64,000 nucleotides of DNA from Symbiodinium natans. Its lineage: Eukaryota > Sar > Dinophyceae > Suessiales > Symbiodiniaceae. A model generated the notes under the pieces. That model did not search any database, had not been told where the DNA came from, and worked only from the letters and a program-made list of their open reading frames with translations. Position numbers and translations under genes: made by a program. The DNA is taken from the NCBI GenBank assembly GCA_905221605.1, contig CAJNDS010002823.1:467001-531000 (forward strand), given 5' to 3'. How positions within the stretch are numbered: position 1 is the stretch's first letter; each line of letters opens with the position of its first letter. Positions 53,277 to 63,681 of the stretch are shown piece after piece.

Positions 53277-53490
53277 CTGTAGGGTTTAGGGTTTAGGGTT
53301 TAGGGTTTAGGGTTTAGGGTTTAGGGTTTAGGGTTTAGGGTTTAGGGTTTAGGGTTTAGGGTTTAGGGTTTAGGGTTTAGGGTTTAGGGTTTAGGGTTTA
53401 GGGTTTAGGGTTTAGGGTGTAGGGTTTAGGGTTTAGGGTTTAGGGTTTAGGGTTTAGGGCTTAGGGTTTAAGGTTTAAGGTTTAGGGTTT
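53277..53490. repeat. Long pure G-rich TTTAGGG array
   Basis: About thirty units, the longest near-perfect array in the window. On the minus strand it is the C-rich end of an intron that closes with CCCTACAG. Confidence 0.95.
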
Positions 53491-53529
53491 AGCCCCAAAC
53501 CCCTGAAGCCGCAACGCTCAACTACCAGC

Positions 53530-53715
53530 ATGGGCTATTTAGGTCTTAGAATCCCCTTAACCAACCCTATCAAGGGCCCTTTTTTCGGGGGGTTATAGGG
53601 TATAAATAGACGGGCCTTTTTTAAGAGGTTATAGGGCATAAATACAAGGGCCTTTTTTAAGGGGCTATAGGGTATAAATAAAGGGGCCTTTTTAAGGGGT
53701 TATAGGGTATAATCA
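53530..53715. repeat. Family E: 48-bp tandem hairpin units
   Basis: Four units each with GGGCCTTTTTTAAGGGG...TTATAGGGTATAAATA. A single related piece lies at 59.44-59.50 kb. Confidence 0.85.
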
Positions 53716-53736
53716 TAATTGCCCATGCAGGTAAAC

Positions 53737-53811
53737 ATGTGAGGTTGTCTTGGTGGTCTCCTTGAGCCCGCGCATATTGTGCAGGGCTGTGTCCGGGAGC
53801 TGGCGTACTGC
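53737..53811 (-). CDS. Leucine-rich-repeat mini-exon
   Basis: The minus strand reads AVRQLPDTALHNMRGLKETT, an LRR fragment (L.QLP..L.NM..L). Good acceptor GGGCTCCCAG. The donor could be ACAT|GTTTACC. It lies right next to the family E tandem repeat. Confidence 0.5.
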
Positions 53812-54270
53812 CTGGGAGCCCGTCTCAGATTTTGTGGTTTGGGCTTACGTCTTACCTAAAGCACTCTGCTGGGTTTTGACGGACTTTTTGCTTGTGCGTC
53901 GGCGTTCGTGAGCCCGATTCCTCGGAGCACTTAAGATTTTAAGATAAACGGTTTTCGGCTTGGTGTTGGAGCCTTTCGCAGAGGGTAGGGTGTCTCAACG
54001 AAAGCTGCCCGGCCTCATGCCGGAAGAGGATACTGTACATATGTGAGCTCTTACAACGCCGCCCTTAACCCAAGCTCCCATGCCGAAATCCGACAGTTTG
54101 ACCCCGAAGCCCTGAACCCCTAAAGCCGGACCCGAAGTCCCACACATCTCCAATCGCAACCCTATCAAGGTGCATCCCAAATGCGAAGCTACTGCCCACA
54201 TGCCGTCGGAAGCCTGACTTCTGTTTTGACAAGAACTGTACAGCGCCGTAAATCCCCTTTAGGGAACCCG
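53812..54270. other. Unique intron-like sequence
   Basis: No arrays and no supported exon. The short minus ORF 53995-54201 is unsupported. Confidence 0.45.
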
Positions 54271-54474
54271 ATGCCCTACATGGGTCCCCTACCCTAAACC
54301 CTAAACCCTAAGCCCTAAGCCCTAAACCCTAAACCCTAAACCCTAGAAAGGAACCCAAGGTTCCCAACTCCCTAAATCCTTATACTCAGCCTCACAAAGC
54401 CCTAGCAACAGCGCCTTGTCGGTTGCGCCACCAAAAAAACCCTCAACCCGAGGGTGGTAGGCAAAATAGGGGTC

Positions 54475-54615
54475 GGAATCATTACATATTCCCTTAGGGC
54501 GCCCCTTTAGAATAACCCCAAACCCTAAACCCTAAACCCTAAACCCTAAACCCTAAACCCTAAACCCTAAACCCTAAACCCTAAACCCTAAACCCTATTC
54601 TAATTATTCAGGCCC
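54475..54615. mobile_element. Family H-like element split by a CCCTAAA array
   Basis: AATAGGGGTCGGAATCATTA at the left and CTAATTATTCAGGCCCCTAG at the right are family H-like ends. About 75 bp of CCCTAAA repeats lies between them. Confidence 0.5.
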
Positions 54616-54624
54616 CTAGAGTAC

Positions 54625-54689
54625 TGGAAGTCGGCATCTGAGGCCACGGGCGTTGCAGCCGATCCACAGCTTCTCTAGACTTGGCAAAC
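54625..54689 (-). CDS. Leucine-rich-repeat mini-exon
   Basis: The minus strand reads GLPSLEKLWIGCNARGLRCR, then LP: an archetypal LRR (LPSLEKLWIGCN). Acceptor AACCGAGCCAG after CCCTAAACC; donor CTTCCA|GTACTC. Confidence 0.65.
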
Positions 54690-55219
54690 CTGGCTCGGTT
54701 TAGGGTTTAGGCTTTTTTGGGTTTAGGGTTTAGGGTTTAGGGACGAATATATGTAGTTGCTGAGTTCATGAGCCCCAAAAAGTGTTCACTTTCAGTTCTA
54801 TAGGGGATTATAGTACCCCAAAAAGTGCAAAGTGTGCTCATTCAGCCAGTAGGAATAGAATCCCCTTATGGTCCCTTCATTATTATGCATATATAAAGCC
54901 CCCGTCCCCCCCAACCCTTTTCTATTTACCCAGGCCCCTATATTCTTCGGCTTAGGGTTGAAGGTTCACGGTATTGTGGGCATCACGTGATTTAGGGTAC
55001 TGCTGGAGTTTAAAGGGTTTAGGAGGACCACTTCAATTCCGCCGCTTTTGCCGCAGAGTCGATGCCGAAGGTTTTGGGGCCCTTGACGCTCTATGCGAGC
55101 AGGCTTTCTACTTGAAGGTGCATGTGTACCCGAAACCCTGAACCCTAAATTGCCCTAAGTTGTGAAGCCCTTCAGAGATTCCCCGCAACTCAGCCAGGGT
55201 GGCAGAGTGAGCCTGGCAC

Positions 55220-55266
55220 CTCCCGAAGGCAGTTGCCTGGTCAGCAGGAGGCTTCCCAGAATTGGT
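55220..55266 (-). CDS. Possible LRR mini-exon
   Basis: The minus strand reads PILGSLLLTRQLPSG. Acceptor GGTGTAACAG; donor TCGGGAG|GTGCCAG. The LLLTRQLPSG fit to an LRR is moderate. Confidence 0.35.
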
Positions 55267-55489
55267 CTGTTACACCCCTTCAGGTTCTAGGGTTTAGGGT
55301 TTAGGGTTCAGGGTTTAGGTTTGGGGTTTGGGGTTTGGGGTTTGGGGTTTTGGGTTTTGGGTTTGGGGTTTTGGGTTTGGGGCTTGGGGGTTGAAAATAC
55401 TGCAGCAGTATCTGGGGGTCCCTCATAAACCTCAAATAAGGAAGATATGTAAGCCAAACACCCCAAACCCCAAACCCCAAACCCTAAAC

Positions 55490-55544
55490 CTCGTCGCACT
55501 GGGAGGCCGGCCGTCCAGGTTCAACACCTGAACGAGGCGTGGCG
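55490..55544 (-). CDS. Leucine-rich-repeat mini-exon
   Basis: The minus strand reads PRLVQVLNLDGRPPSATR; LVQVLNLDG is a clear LRR core. Acceptor GAATTCGCAG. The donor is ACGAG|GTTTAGGG, so the first telomere-type unit gives a consensus GAG|GT junction. One of the cleanest examples of the exon/telomere-repeat boundary. Confidence 0.65.
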
Positions 55545-55594
55545 CTGCGAATTCCATACTGACCTTAATAAGTTTAGGGTTTAGGGTTTAGGGT

Positions 55595-56850
55595 TCAGCA
55601 TCTCAAGTCCAAGCATTTCACTAGTAGAGCTCCTTACTCTGGGCTGGCTTTAGGGTTTAGGGCCTACTCGGTACTGGCTTTAGGGTTTAGGGCCTACTCT
55701 GGGCTGGCCTTAGGGTTTAGGGCCAAGGCCCTGCTCTGGGCTGCCTTTAGGCTTTATAGGGCCCACCCTGGGCGGCAGCCGACTGAACGAAAAATTCTAA
55801 GATTAAAACACAAAGTAGAATATTTTCATAATGTTATGGGATCCAATGGGTGGGTGGGTCGATATTCGATACCGGAGTAGGCCCTAAACCCTAAAGCCAG
55901 CCCAGAGTAGGCCCCCCGAGCAACCGGTAAATTTTGGTGGAAAACCGAAAAATTTTGGTGGAGAACCGGGAAATTTTGGTGGAAAACCGGGAAGTTTTGG
56001 TGGTAAAACCTGGAATTTTTGGTGGAAAAGCCGGGAAGTTTTGGTGGAAAAACCTGGAAGTTTTGGTGGAAAACCTGGAAGTTCTTGTGGAAAAACCGGG
56101 ACTTTTTTGTGGAAAACCGGGAGTTTTTAGTGGAAAAACCGGGAGTTTTTGGTGGAAAAACCGGCAAGTTTTAGTGGAAAAACCGGGATATTTTGGTGGA
56201 AAGCCGGGAAGTTTTGGTGGAAAAACGGGATTGTGGAAAACCGGTAATTTTCGGTGGAAAACCGGGACCTTTTGTGGAAAACCGAGAATTTTTTGTGGAA
56301 AAACCGGGAAGTTTTGGTGGAAAACCGGGAACTTTTTTGTTGAACAACCGGGATTTTTTGGTGGAAAACCGGTAATTTTTAATGGAAAACCGGGATTTTT
56401 TGTGGAAAACCGGTAATTTTTAGTGGAAAAACCGGGAATTTTTGGTGGAAAACCGGGAATTTTTGTGGAAAACCGGGATTGTTGAAAACCGGGAGTTTTT
56501 GGTGGAAAACCGGGAGTTTTTTGTGGAAAACCGGGAATTGTTTGTGGAAAACCGGGAAGTTTTAATGGAAAACCGGTATTTTTTTGTGGAAAACCGGGAT
56601 TTTTTAATGGAAAAACCGGGATTTTTTGGCGGAAAAACCGGTAAGTTTTAGTGGACAAACCGGGATTTTTTGGTGGAAAACCGGGATTTTTTGTGGAAAA
56701 CCGGGAATTTTTAGTGGAAAACCGGGAATTTTTAATGGAAAACCGGATTTTTTTGTGGAAACCCGGGGTTTTTTGGTGGAAAACCGGGAATTTTTAGTGG
56801 AAAAACCGGGAAGCCATTAGCCATTAAATATACATAGGATAGAGTTTAGG
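55595..56850. repeat. Composite repeat locus, copy 2 (rearranged, mostly inverted)
   Basis: Shares with 36.88-37.91 kb the flank (reverse complement of CCTATGTATATTTAA), the TTTAGGG satellite and the core GTCGATATTCGATACCGG. The minisatellite (about 55925-56815, about 40 units) is on the opposite strand, and its unit carries TTTTCC where copy 1 has ACAAGC. ORFs across it are repeat translations. Confidence 0.85.
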
Positions 56851-56994
56851 GTTTAGGGTTTAGATGATATTCTTAATGTTGCCTTGTACTTAGGGTTTAG
56901 GGCTTAGGGTTTAGGGATCCTCCCCCCAGAGCCTGAACGAAAATACAACATGAATCCCAAGGGGGCCAGAAAATTCTGCTCTAAAACGACAACC

Positions 56995-57370
56995 ACCTAC
57001 TAGAGCAAGGGGTAAGCCAGGAATAAAAAAAGTGCCCTTTTTGGTTTTGAGGGGATTATAGGGGAACCCCTACTCCGGGTCCTAATTACCTTAAACCCTA
57101 AACCCTAAATCCCAACCCCTAAGCCTAAACTCTATAAACTCTGATCTTAAGCAAATAGTAGCAAAAGGCCATGCCATCATCAAACTATTTCGCAGAAGAG
57201 AGCAGGGCTCTCCTATCCTCGTTGGCAGAGAGCGTCCACACCCCAGACTTTCCAAAAACCCTGAACTACTACACCCGGGAGTAACCTAGGAATAAGGCAC
57301 CTTTTTTGGTTTTAAGGGGAGCATAAGGGAACCCCAACCCTTAAAAAAAGGGCCTACTCGCGGTCCTAGA
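56995..57370. mobile_element. Two hairpin family D elements (56995-57085, 57265-57370)
   Basis: Both contain GGTAAGCCAGGAATAAAA or GAGTAACCTAGGAATAAGG and end in CTACTCCGGGTCCTA or CTACTCGCGGTCCTA. A family C end fragment lies between them (57150-57170). Confidence 0.65.
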
Positions 57371-57516
57371 CTAAACTCCCCTTAGAACCTTAAACAATGA
57401 CACGTTTTTTCCCCACATCTTTGTGTGGGGTTCTTACTTTTGGGGCTGTCCCGCCTCCTTCTCCTTCCCTCCTTCCTCTTCCTTCTCCTCCTCCTCCTCC
57501 TTCCTCCTCCTCTATC

Positions 57517-57725
57517 ATCACGCACATCACGCACATCACGCACATCACGCATCACATCACGCACATCACGCACTTCATGCGCCACACAACATCAGGCACG
57601 TACATGCACGTACTACATCACGCATCACGCACCTCATGCGCCACATAGCTCCATCACGCACTACATCATACATGCACATCACGCACCTCATGCACACACA
57701 TCACCATACTGCACGACATCAGGCG
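57517..57725. repeat. CATCACGCA short tandem repeat
   Basis: Drifting CATCACGCA units directly precede the 97-bp satellite. Confidence 0.85.
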
Positions 57726-57727
57726 CG

Positions 57728-59010
57728 CGCGCGACACATGCGTCGTTTGTGCTGACAGGCGCGGTACTTAGAGGCCCTGGACCCTTGCCGCGCGCGCGCT
57801 GGGGGGCTCGCCAAACGCTGGCAGGCGCGACACATGCGTCGTTTGTGCTGGCAGGTGCGGTACTTAGGGGCCCTGGACCCTGGCCGCGCGCGCGCTGGGG
57901 GGCTCGCCAAACGCTGGCAGGCGCGACACATGCGTCGTTTGTGCTGGCAGGCGCGGTCCTTAGGGGCCCTGGACCTTTGCCGCGCGCGCGCTGGGGGGCT
58001 CGCCAAACGCTGGCAGGCGCGACACATGCGTCGTTTATGCTGGCAGGCGCGGTACTTAGGGGTCCTGGGCCCTTGCCGCGCGCGCGCTGGGGGGCTCGCC
58101 AAACGCTGGCAAGCGCGACACATGTGTCCTTTGTGCTGGCAGGCGCGGTACTTAGGGGCCCTGGACCGTTGCCGCGCGCGCACTGGGGGGCTCGCCAAAC
58201 GCTGGCAGGCGCGACGCATGCGTCGTTTGTGCTGGCAGGCGCGGTACTTAGGGGCCCTGGGCCTGGACCCTTGCCGCGCGCGCGCGCTGGGGGGCTCGCC
58301 AAACGCTGGCAGGCGCGACACATGCGTCGTTTGTGCTGGCAGGCGCGGTACTTAGGGGCCCTGGACCTTTGCCGCGCGCGCGCTGGGGGGCTCGCCAAAC
58401 GCTGGCAGGCGCGACACATGCGTCGTTTGTGCTGGCAGGCGCGGTACTTAGGGGCCCTGGGCCCTTGCCGCGCGCGCGCTGGGGGGCTCGCCAAACGCTG
58501 GCAGGCGCGACACATGCGTCCTTTGTGCTGGCAGGCGCGGTACTTAGGGGCCCTGGACCCTTGCCGCGCGCGCGCTGGGGGGCTCGCTAAACGCTGGCAG
58601 GCGCGACACATGCGTCCTTTGTGCTGGCAGGCGCGTTACTTAGGGCCCCTGGATCCTTGCCGCGCGCGCGCTGGGGGCTCGCCAAACGCTGGCAGGCGCG
58701 ACACATGCGTCCTTTGTGCTGGCAGGCGCGGTACTTAGGGGCCCTGGGCCCTTGCCGCGCGCGCGCTGGGGGGCTCGCCAAACGCTGGCAGGCGCGACAC
58801 ATGCGTCCTTTGTGCTGGCAGGCGCGGTACTTAGGGGCCTGGACCCTTGCCGCGCGCGCGCTGGGGGGCTCGCCAAACGCTGGCAGGCGCGACACATGCG
58901 TCCTTTGTGCTGGCAGGCGCGGTACTTAGGGGCCCTGGACCCTTGCCGCGCGCGCTGTGGGGGGCTCGCCAAACGCTGGCAGGCGCGACACATGCGTCCT
59001 TTGTGCTGGC
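57728..59010. repeat. GC-rich satellite, about 13 units of about 97 bp
   Basis: Units contain CGACACATGCGTCGTTTGTG, GGTACTTAGGGGCCCTGG, CGCGCGCGCTGGGG and GCTCGCCAAACGCTGGCAGG. Unit length is near 97 bp, not a multiple of three, and stops are rare, so 100-440-codon ORFs open in most frames on both strands. They are not evidence for a protein. Sub-variants (GTCGTTT versus GTCCTTT) are grouped left and right. Confidence 0.95.
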
Positions 59011-59195
59011 AGCTCACACTCACGCACTCACTCATGGCCACACACTCACTCCATCGCTCTCTCACTCTCACTTCTCTACTCTTTCTGAATGGAAAACTTT
59101 GCATGTGGGGTTATCCGGTCCTTTAATTGTTAATACCCTTTTGTTTTATACAAGAAAAATGACAACTGATTCCTAACACAGCTTTTCGTGAAAAC

Positions 59196-59254
59196 CACTG
59201 TGCTTCCCAGTGCCTCGGACTTCGGTGGCATTCTTAAGATTCTTAAGGCGGGTG
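59196..59254 (-). CDS. Possible LRR mini-exon
   Basis: The minus strand reads STRLKNLKNATEVRGTGKHS. Good acceptor GGAATCTTCAG; donor CACAGTG|GTTTTC. RLKNLKNATEVRG is a moderate LRR fit. A further open island at about 59360-59420 reads SGERAAGAGAALQELLK. Confidence 0.4.
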
Positions 59255-59504
59255 CTGAAGATTCCCCGAAACGCCCCCATGCAGGGTTTAGGGTTTAGGG
59301 TTTAGAGTTTAGGGTTCAGGGTTTAGGGTTTAGGGCTTAGGGCTTAGGGTTTTCAGCAGTTCCTGCAACGCCGCCCCTGCTCCCGCGGCACGTTCACCGG
59401 AGAGTAAAGCCTCCCTTTGCCTTCCCTTACCTTCCAGCATGGGCGATTCGGCCCTATTGTCCCCATAATCAACCCTATAAAGGGCCTTTTTAAGGGATTA
59501 TAGG

Positions 59505-59594
59505 TTGGGATGTTCCCCCTATACTAACAGACCTTAATAGGGATTATAGTACCCCCTAGTATAGGACTGTCAGTATAAGGGGGAACATCCCAAG
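59505..59594. mobile_element. Hairpin element family A, intact 90-bp copy
   Basis: TTGGGATGTTCCCCCTATAC and GTATAAGGGGGAACATCCCA are near-perfect complements, with the ACTAACAG.CCTTAATAGGG core. Useful as the family reference. Confidence 0.8.
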
Positions 59595-59811
59595 TTATAG
59601 GATAGAATATCACTGCCTGAAGACAAGGACATGAGGCCTATGGAAGCTGCTGCTTTAGGACAAAGACGAACCCAAGCCTTGTTCTTGTGAAAGCCAAACT
59701 TGCTAGCCCAGCAACCATATTGTAACAAGGGCACCCTTTCTGGGGTTTTTTTACTAAGGAAAGAAAGAAAGGGTAAAGGGTACCACTGGGCAACGGCAGT
59801 TTGCCCTAAAC

Positions 59812-59898
59812 CCTAAACCCTAAACCCTAAACCCTAAACCCTAAACCCTAAACCCTAAACCCCAAACCCTAAACCCTAAACCCTAAACCCTAAACCCT
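59812..59898. repeat. Pure C-rich CCCTAAA array
   Basis: About twelve units, one CCCCAAA. A short open minus island (GRWPFPPSFRDPKPRACQ) lies to its right, consistent with the exon arrangement but unproven. Confidence 0.95.
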
Positions 59899-60372
59899 GG
59901 CAAGCCCGGGGCTTTGGGTCACGGAACGAAGGGGGAAATGGCCATCGACCAAACAACTTTTTTCTGGCTCTTAGTAGGGAATGAGGGGTTTAGGGTTTAG
60001 GGTTTAGGGTTAGATTATGTAGGTACCCGAATGTTTAGGGTTTAGGGGCCTATATGTACCCCTTATGGGATTATATAGGGTGCAGTACCTCATTCCCTCA
60101 GTCCCTACTAAGAATCAGCCAGATTCCTGGGATTCCTGGGACGGGCATCGGAAGCGCCTCGTACTGTTTAGGTTTAGGGTTTAGGGTTTAGGGCTTAGGG
60201 TTTAGGGTCCATATTATATACTTGGGCCCAAAAGTCTCTGTTAGAGGTCTTTTAAGTCCCGATTTAGGTACATGGACCCTTAGGGTCAGGATTCCGGACC
60301 TTGAGCTATTTTAGGTGTTTTCGGGGGCTCTCAAAAGGCATAACCCTAAACCCTAAACCCCATTCAGTTGGC

Positions 60373-60426
60373 CTGCAGAGAGCTGAGCTCTGCGAAGCTG
60401 TCGGGCAGCTCATCCACCAAATTCTC
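60373..60426 (-). CDS. Leucine-rich-repeat mini-exon
   Basis: 18 codons: ENLVDELPDSFAELSSLQ, an archetypal LRR (N.L..LPDSF.EL.SL). Acceptor AAAGCGGGAAG. The likely donor is CTGCAG|GCCAAC, a GC donor, since the frame stops six bases later. Confidence 0.6.
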
Positions 60427-60989
60427 CTTCCCGCTTTAAGGCTGCCACAACCCTATGGTGGTTTCCGAAGACTAGGGGTACCCTTTAAGGGATTCTATTC
60501 TTTTAGGGTTTCGGGTTTACCCTTTTTGGGGTACCCTTTAAGGGATTCCATTCTATTTGGGGTAGAAAAGGGGGACGTGCCCGTATTTTGGGAATATACC
60601 CATATGTCTCAGTCCCCAAGGCCCAGCAACTCTCCAATGAAACAACGCCACCGAAATACGTTGACCCTACCTGGACCCCAATGTATATAAAAAAAACAGC
60701 CCAACACCCTTAAAAGGGCCATATCTTGTGTACATATTTTGGGGTTGAGGTAAGCCCTAAGCCGCGCGCACGATGCCCGTACGCCAGAGTATGGCAGAAC
60801 GTCCAAAAATCCCCGCAAGCCCCACACCCTGGACATCGAGAATTGGGCTGACAGTGCGGAGTATCTCCCTAAAGCCTAAACCCTAAACCCTAAACCCTAA
60901 ACCCTAAACCGGCTGCGAATTGCATGATGCCCTTCCTTCGCTCCATGCTCCCGGAGCGCGTCCTTCGACTTGACCCGATGCGACTTCAA

Positions 60990-61110
60990 CAACTAGACCC
61001 AGGAGTAACCAAGGAATAGACAGGGTACCCTTTTCGGTTTTAAGGGGATTAGAAGGGAACCCCGACCCCAAGCAAAAGGAAATAACGGCCCACGCCGGGT
61101 CCAAGGCTAC
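60990..61110. mobile_element. Hairpin element family D
   Basis: CTAGACCCAGGAGTAACCAA at the left and CCCACGCCGGGTCCAAGGC at the right. Confidence 0.65.
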
Positions 61111-61174
61111 TAAGAACCTAAACCCTAGGCCCTAAACCCTGAACCCTAAACCCTACACCCTAAACCCTAAGGAC

Positions 61175-61255
61175 CTGTCCTCCAGTGCAAGAATCCGCAG
61201 TGCAGATAAGGCCCCGAAGCTCCTGGGGCCCCCAAGGATGGCTCTGGTGAGCCCG
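61175..61255 (-). CDS. Leucine-rich-repeat mini-exon
   Basis: The minus strand reads GPRSFGALSALRILALEDR: a clear LRR (P.SFGALSALRILAL). Donor GGACAG|GTCCTT; acceptor CATTGCAAG or CTCACCAG. C-rich repeats on the left, G-rich array on the right. Confidence 0.6.
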
Positions 61256-61640
61256 GCTTGCAATGTAGGGTTTAGGGTTTAGGGTTTAGGGTTTAGGGTT
61301 TCGGTCTTAGGGTTTAGGGTTTAGGGTTTAGGGTTGAGGGTTGAGGGTTGAGGGTGTAGGGTTTAGGGTTTAGGGTGGGTGAAGGATTAAGGGGCGTTAA
61401 CAGCTTAGGCTTCAGGCATTTGCATGTTGCTTGTGTGTTGCTTCTTCGGCAATGCTAAGGAGTGCTGTCAGAACCCGCCTGGCCTCTTGAACCCTACCCA
61501 AGCCAACCATGAAACTCTCGCTATCCACTCCCATCTCGTCCCCAAAGGTCCCCTGAAACCCTAGCCGGCCTCCCTGTCAACAGAAGTCCGACATGTACCA
61601 AGAAAGGCAAACTGATGAGCTAATGAATGCTGCTGGCCAC

Positions 61641-61730
61641 CTTGAGGCCCAAATCCTTTAACCCTTCAAGTTGAAACTCGCAACCCGAATCCTCTACATC
61701 CTGTAGACGTTTCAGCTTTTTACACAGACC
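61641..61730 (-). CDS. Possible LRR mini-exon
   Basis: 30 codons: GLCKKLKRLQDVEDSGCEFQ, then LEGLKDLGLK. Good acceptor GAGGCCCTCAG; strong donor CTCAAG|GTGGCC. Leu spacing suits an LRR, less typical than its neighbours. Confidence 0.45.
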
Positions 61731-61815
61731 CTGAGGGCCTCAACACATTAACCCTAAACCCTAAACCCTAAACCCCAAACCCCAAACCCCAAACCCTAAA
61801 CCCTAAACCCTAAAC

Positions 61816-61937
61816 CCAACCCTCCCAACCCGGGTCGCCAGTGGAGCTGAGGCACTCGGGCAGACGCCGAAGGGCGTTGCGTCCCAGGCGCAGCCTCCGT
61901 CGCCAGGTGTTGGATGGGAGCTCCCCCTTCACTTCAG
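61816..61937 (-). CDS. Leucine-rich-repeat mini-exon
   Basis: The minus strand reads WRRRLRLGRNALRRLPECLS, a clear LRR (L.L..N.L..LP.CL). Acceptor CCCTAACCCAG ends a telomere-type run. The frame stays open until GTTTAG at the left edge, so |GTTTAGGG is the likely donor. Confidence 0.6.
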
Positions 61938-62111
61938 CTGGGTTAGGGTTTAGGGTCTAGGGTTTAGGTTTAGGGTTTAGGGTTTAGGGTTTAGAGTTTA
62001 GGGTTCTGGGTTCTGGGTTCTGGGTAGGATGTGGCCCAGTCCGTGTGCTGAATTACTCTAGTAGGGTTGACCCCAAAAAGAAGGCCCTAAACCCTAAACC
62101 CTAAAACCCTA

Positions 62112-62189
62112 AAAGAAGGCTCCGCATGATAGGAGCCCCCCAAGCAGATCATGGCGTTCAGAACCTTCGGGTTGATGTCGGGGGTTGCT
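62112..62189 (-). CDS. Candidate mini-exon (unknown)
   Basis: The minus strand reads TPDINPKVLNAMICLGGSYH. Acceptor GGAACTGGGAG follows a poly-G run (on the minus strand); the donor is not clear. Telomere-type repeats on the left. Confidence 0.3.
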
Positions 62190-62279
62190 CCCAGTTCCCC
62201 CCCCCCCCCCCCCAGGGTGAAACTCAATAGCCTCAATCCCTCAGAGTAAAGTATAGGGAATCCCAGCACTACTTGTCCT

Positions 62280-62690
62280 TTAACAGGTGTCCAACTTTTT
62301 GGGGTTCACTGTAGGGCGAGGGTTAGATGAAGATGTATCACATGACTATTGGGTTCAGCATTCCCCCGCTCTCTCTCTCTCTATAGTATCAATCTATCTA
62401 TCTGTATATATATATATGACTATACATACATTACTCACAGACATATACGCACAAATATACGTATGTATATACATACACACATGCTCAACATGAAAGTTGC
62501 TTTCTGTTGTGGAGGTGCGAAAAACGCAACTAAATTTTCCTGTCGCGATGAAGCTCCACAGAGATGGTCGAGTGGCTCATCTGATGCGGCACAAAAATCA
62601 TCACAGTTGTAAGAAATCGCACGAGAGATCCTTATGTCTTCTGCAAAAAAAACGAACGGGGAAGCTAGACATTCAATCTAGTCCACCATC
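62280..62690. other. Unique sequence with TATATACA microsatellite
   Basis: TCTC and TATA-type runs at 62370-62480, then unique sequence with short plus-strand ORFs lacking domains. Confidence 0.4.
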
Positions 62691-62789
62691 ATAAACCCTA
62701 AACTTTCCAACCCTAAACACAAAACCCTAAACCCTAAACCCTAAACCTTAAACCCTAAACCCGAAATCCAACCCCCCCACACCCTAAAC

Positions 62790-62880
62790 CCCCAAAAGCT
62801 CAGGCCCCGGGCTGTTGTAAGGTGCGCAGACCTCGGGGGCGCGAGGAAGCATTAGATTCCCCAATGGCTTAGGAATTTGG
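62790..62880 (-). CDS. Possible LRR mini-exon
   Basis: The minus strand reads IPKPLGNLMLPRAPEVCAPY, then NSPGPELLG, ending |GTTTAGGG. Acceptor AAACCCAAGCAG abuts a CCCTAAA run. IPKPLGNLMLPR is a reasonable LRR fit. Both intron boundaries are telomere-type. Confidence 0.45.
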
Positions 62881-62999
62881 CTGCTTGGGTTTAGGGTTTA
62901 GGGTTTAGGGTTTAGGGTTTAGGGTTTAGGGTTTAGGGGTTCAGGGTTCCAAAACCCCTAAACACCCCTAAACCCTAAACACCGAACAGAGGAACGCGG

Positions 63000-63290
63000 C
63001 GTGTCCGGAACTTTAATAAGCGTCATAGTAGTGATGGTAATAGTAGCACCCGACAAAATACTAGTATTAACAGTTTGATGATACGGATGGTCATCATTGC
63101 AACATAGAAAGCACTGCATTGACAGATTGAAGGAACAAGAGAAAGAGAACGAGGGGCGCTGAATGTTCAGGGTATATATATATATATACATATTTGTTTA
63201 TTTTTTTACATATGTATATGTATTTTGATTATTGTTGTTTTTTGTTTTGTTTGGGCGGGGGCGTAAGCCCTAAGACGTAAATCCTAAACT
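63000..63290. other. Intron-like sequence with TATATA repeat
   Basis: Unique sequence and an AT-rich run (63170-63245). No supported gene. Confidence 0.45.
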
Positions 63291-63599
63291 CTAAATCCTT
63301 TCAAGGGTCGAGCAACAGAAAGCGCCGAATCCTAAGCCCCGTAACCCAGCAAAAGCCCTAAACATTAGTAGGTTAACAACTACATGTACCCCAGGGCTCC
63401 GACGACTCCTGTTTGAGGGGGATGCGGGGCCCGCAGACCATACAGCGCGCCATGCGGAGGAGTACGTCGAGGTTAGAGCGGCCACCAAAAACAACCCACA
63501 TACGAGGCTAACTCGTAAACATAGGGCCTAAGTCCAAAAAACGTGGTCGGCAAAAGGAGCCCCTTAAAGCCTAAACCCTGAACCCTGAACCCTAAACTC

Positions 63600-63681
63600 T
63601 AAACCCTCAACCCTAGACCCTAAACCCTAAACCCTAAACCCTAAACCCTAAACCCTAAACCCTAAACCCTAAACCCTAAAC
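63600..63681. repeat. C-rich CCCTAAA array
   Basis: About ten units ending exactly at the left edge of the 63682 LRR exon. Confidence 0.95.

Noticed and set aside
55891-56820. 255-codon and similar Lys/Pro/Phe-rich ORFs
   Set aside because: They are translations of the tandem minisatellite of about 21-24 bp; unit length varies and frames shift.
57425-59176. Long Ala/Arg-rich ORFs, up to 437 codons
   Set aside because: They follow a 97-bp satellite whose unit is not a multiple of three; all frames are open and no single protein repeat is maintained.
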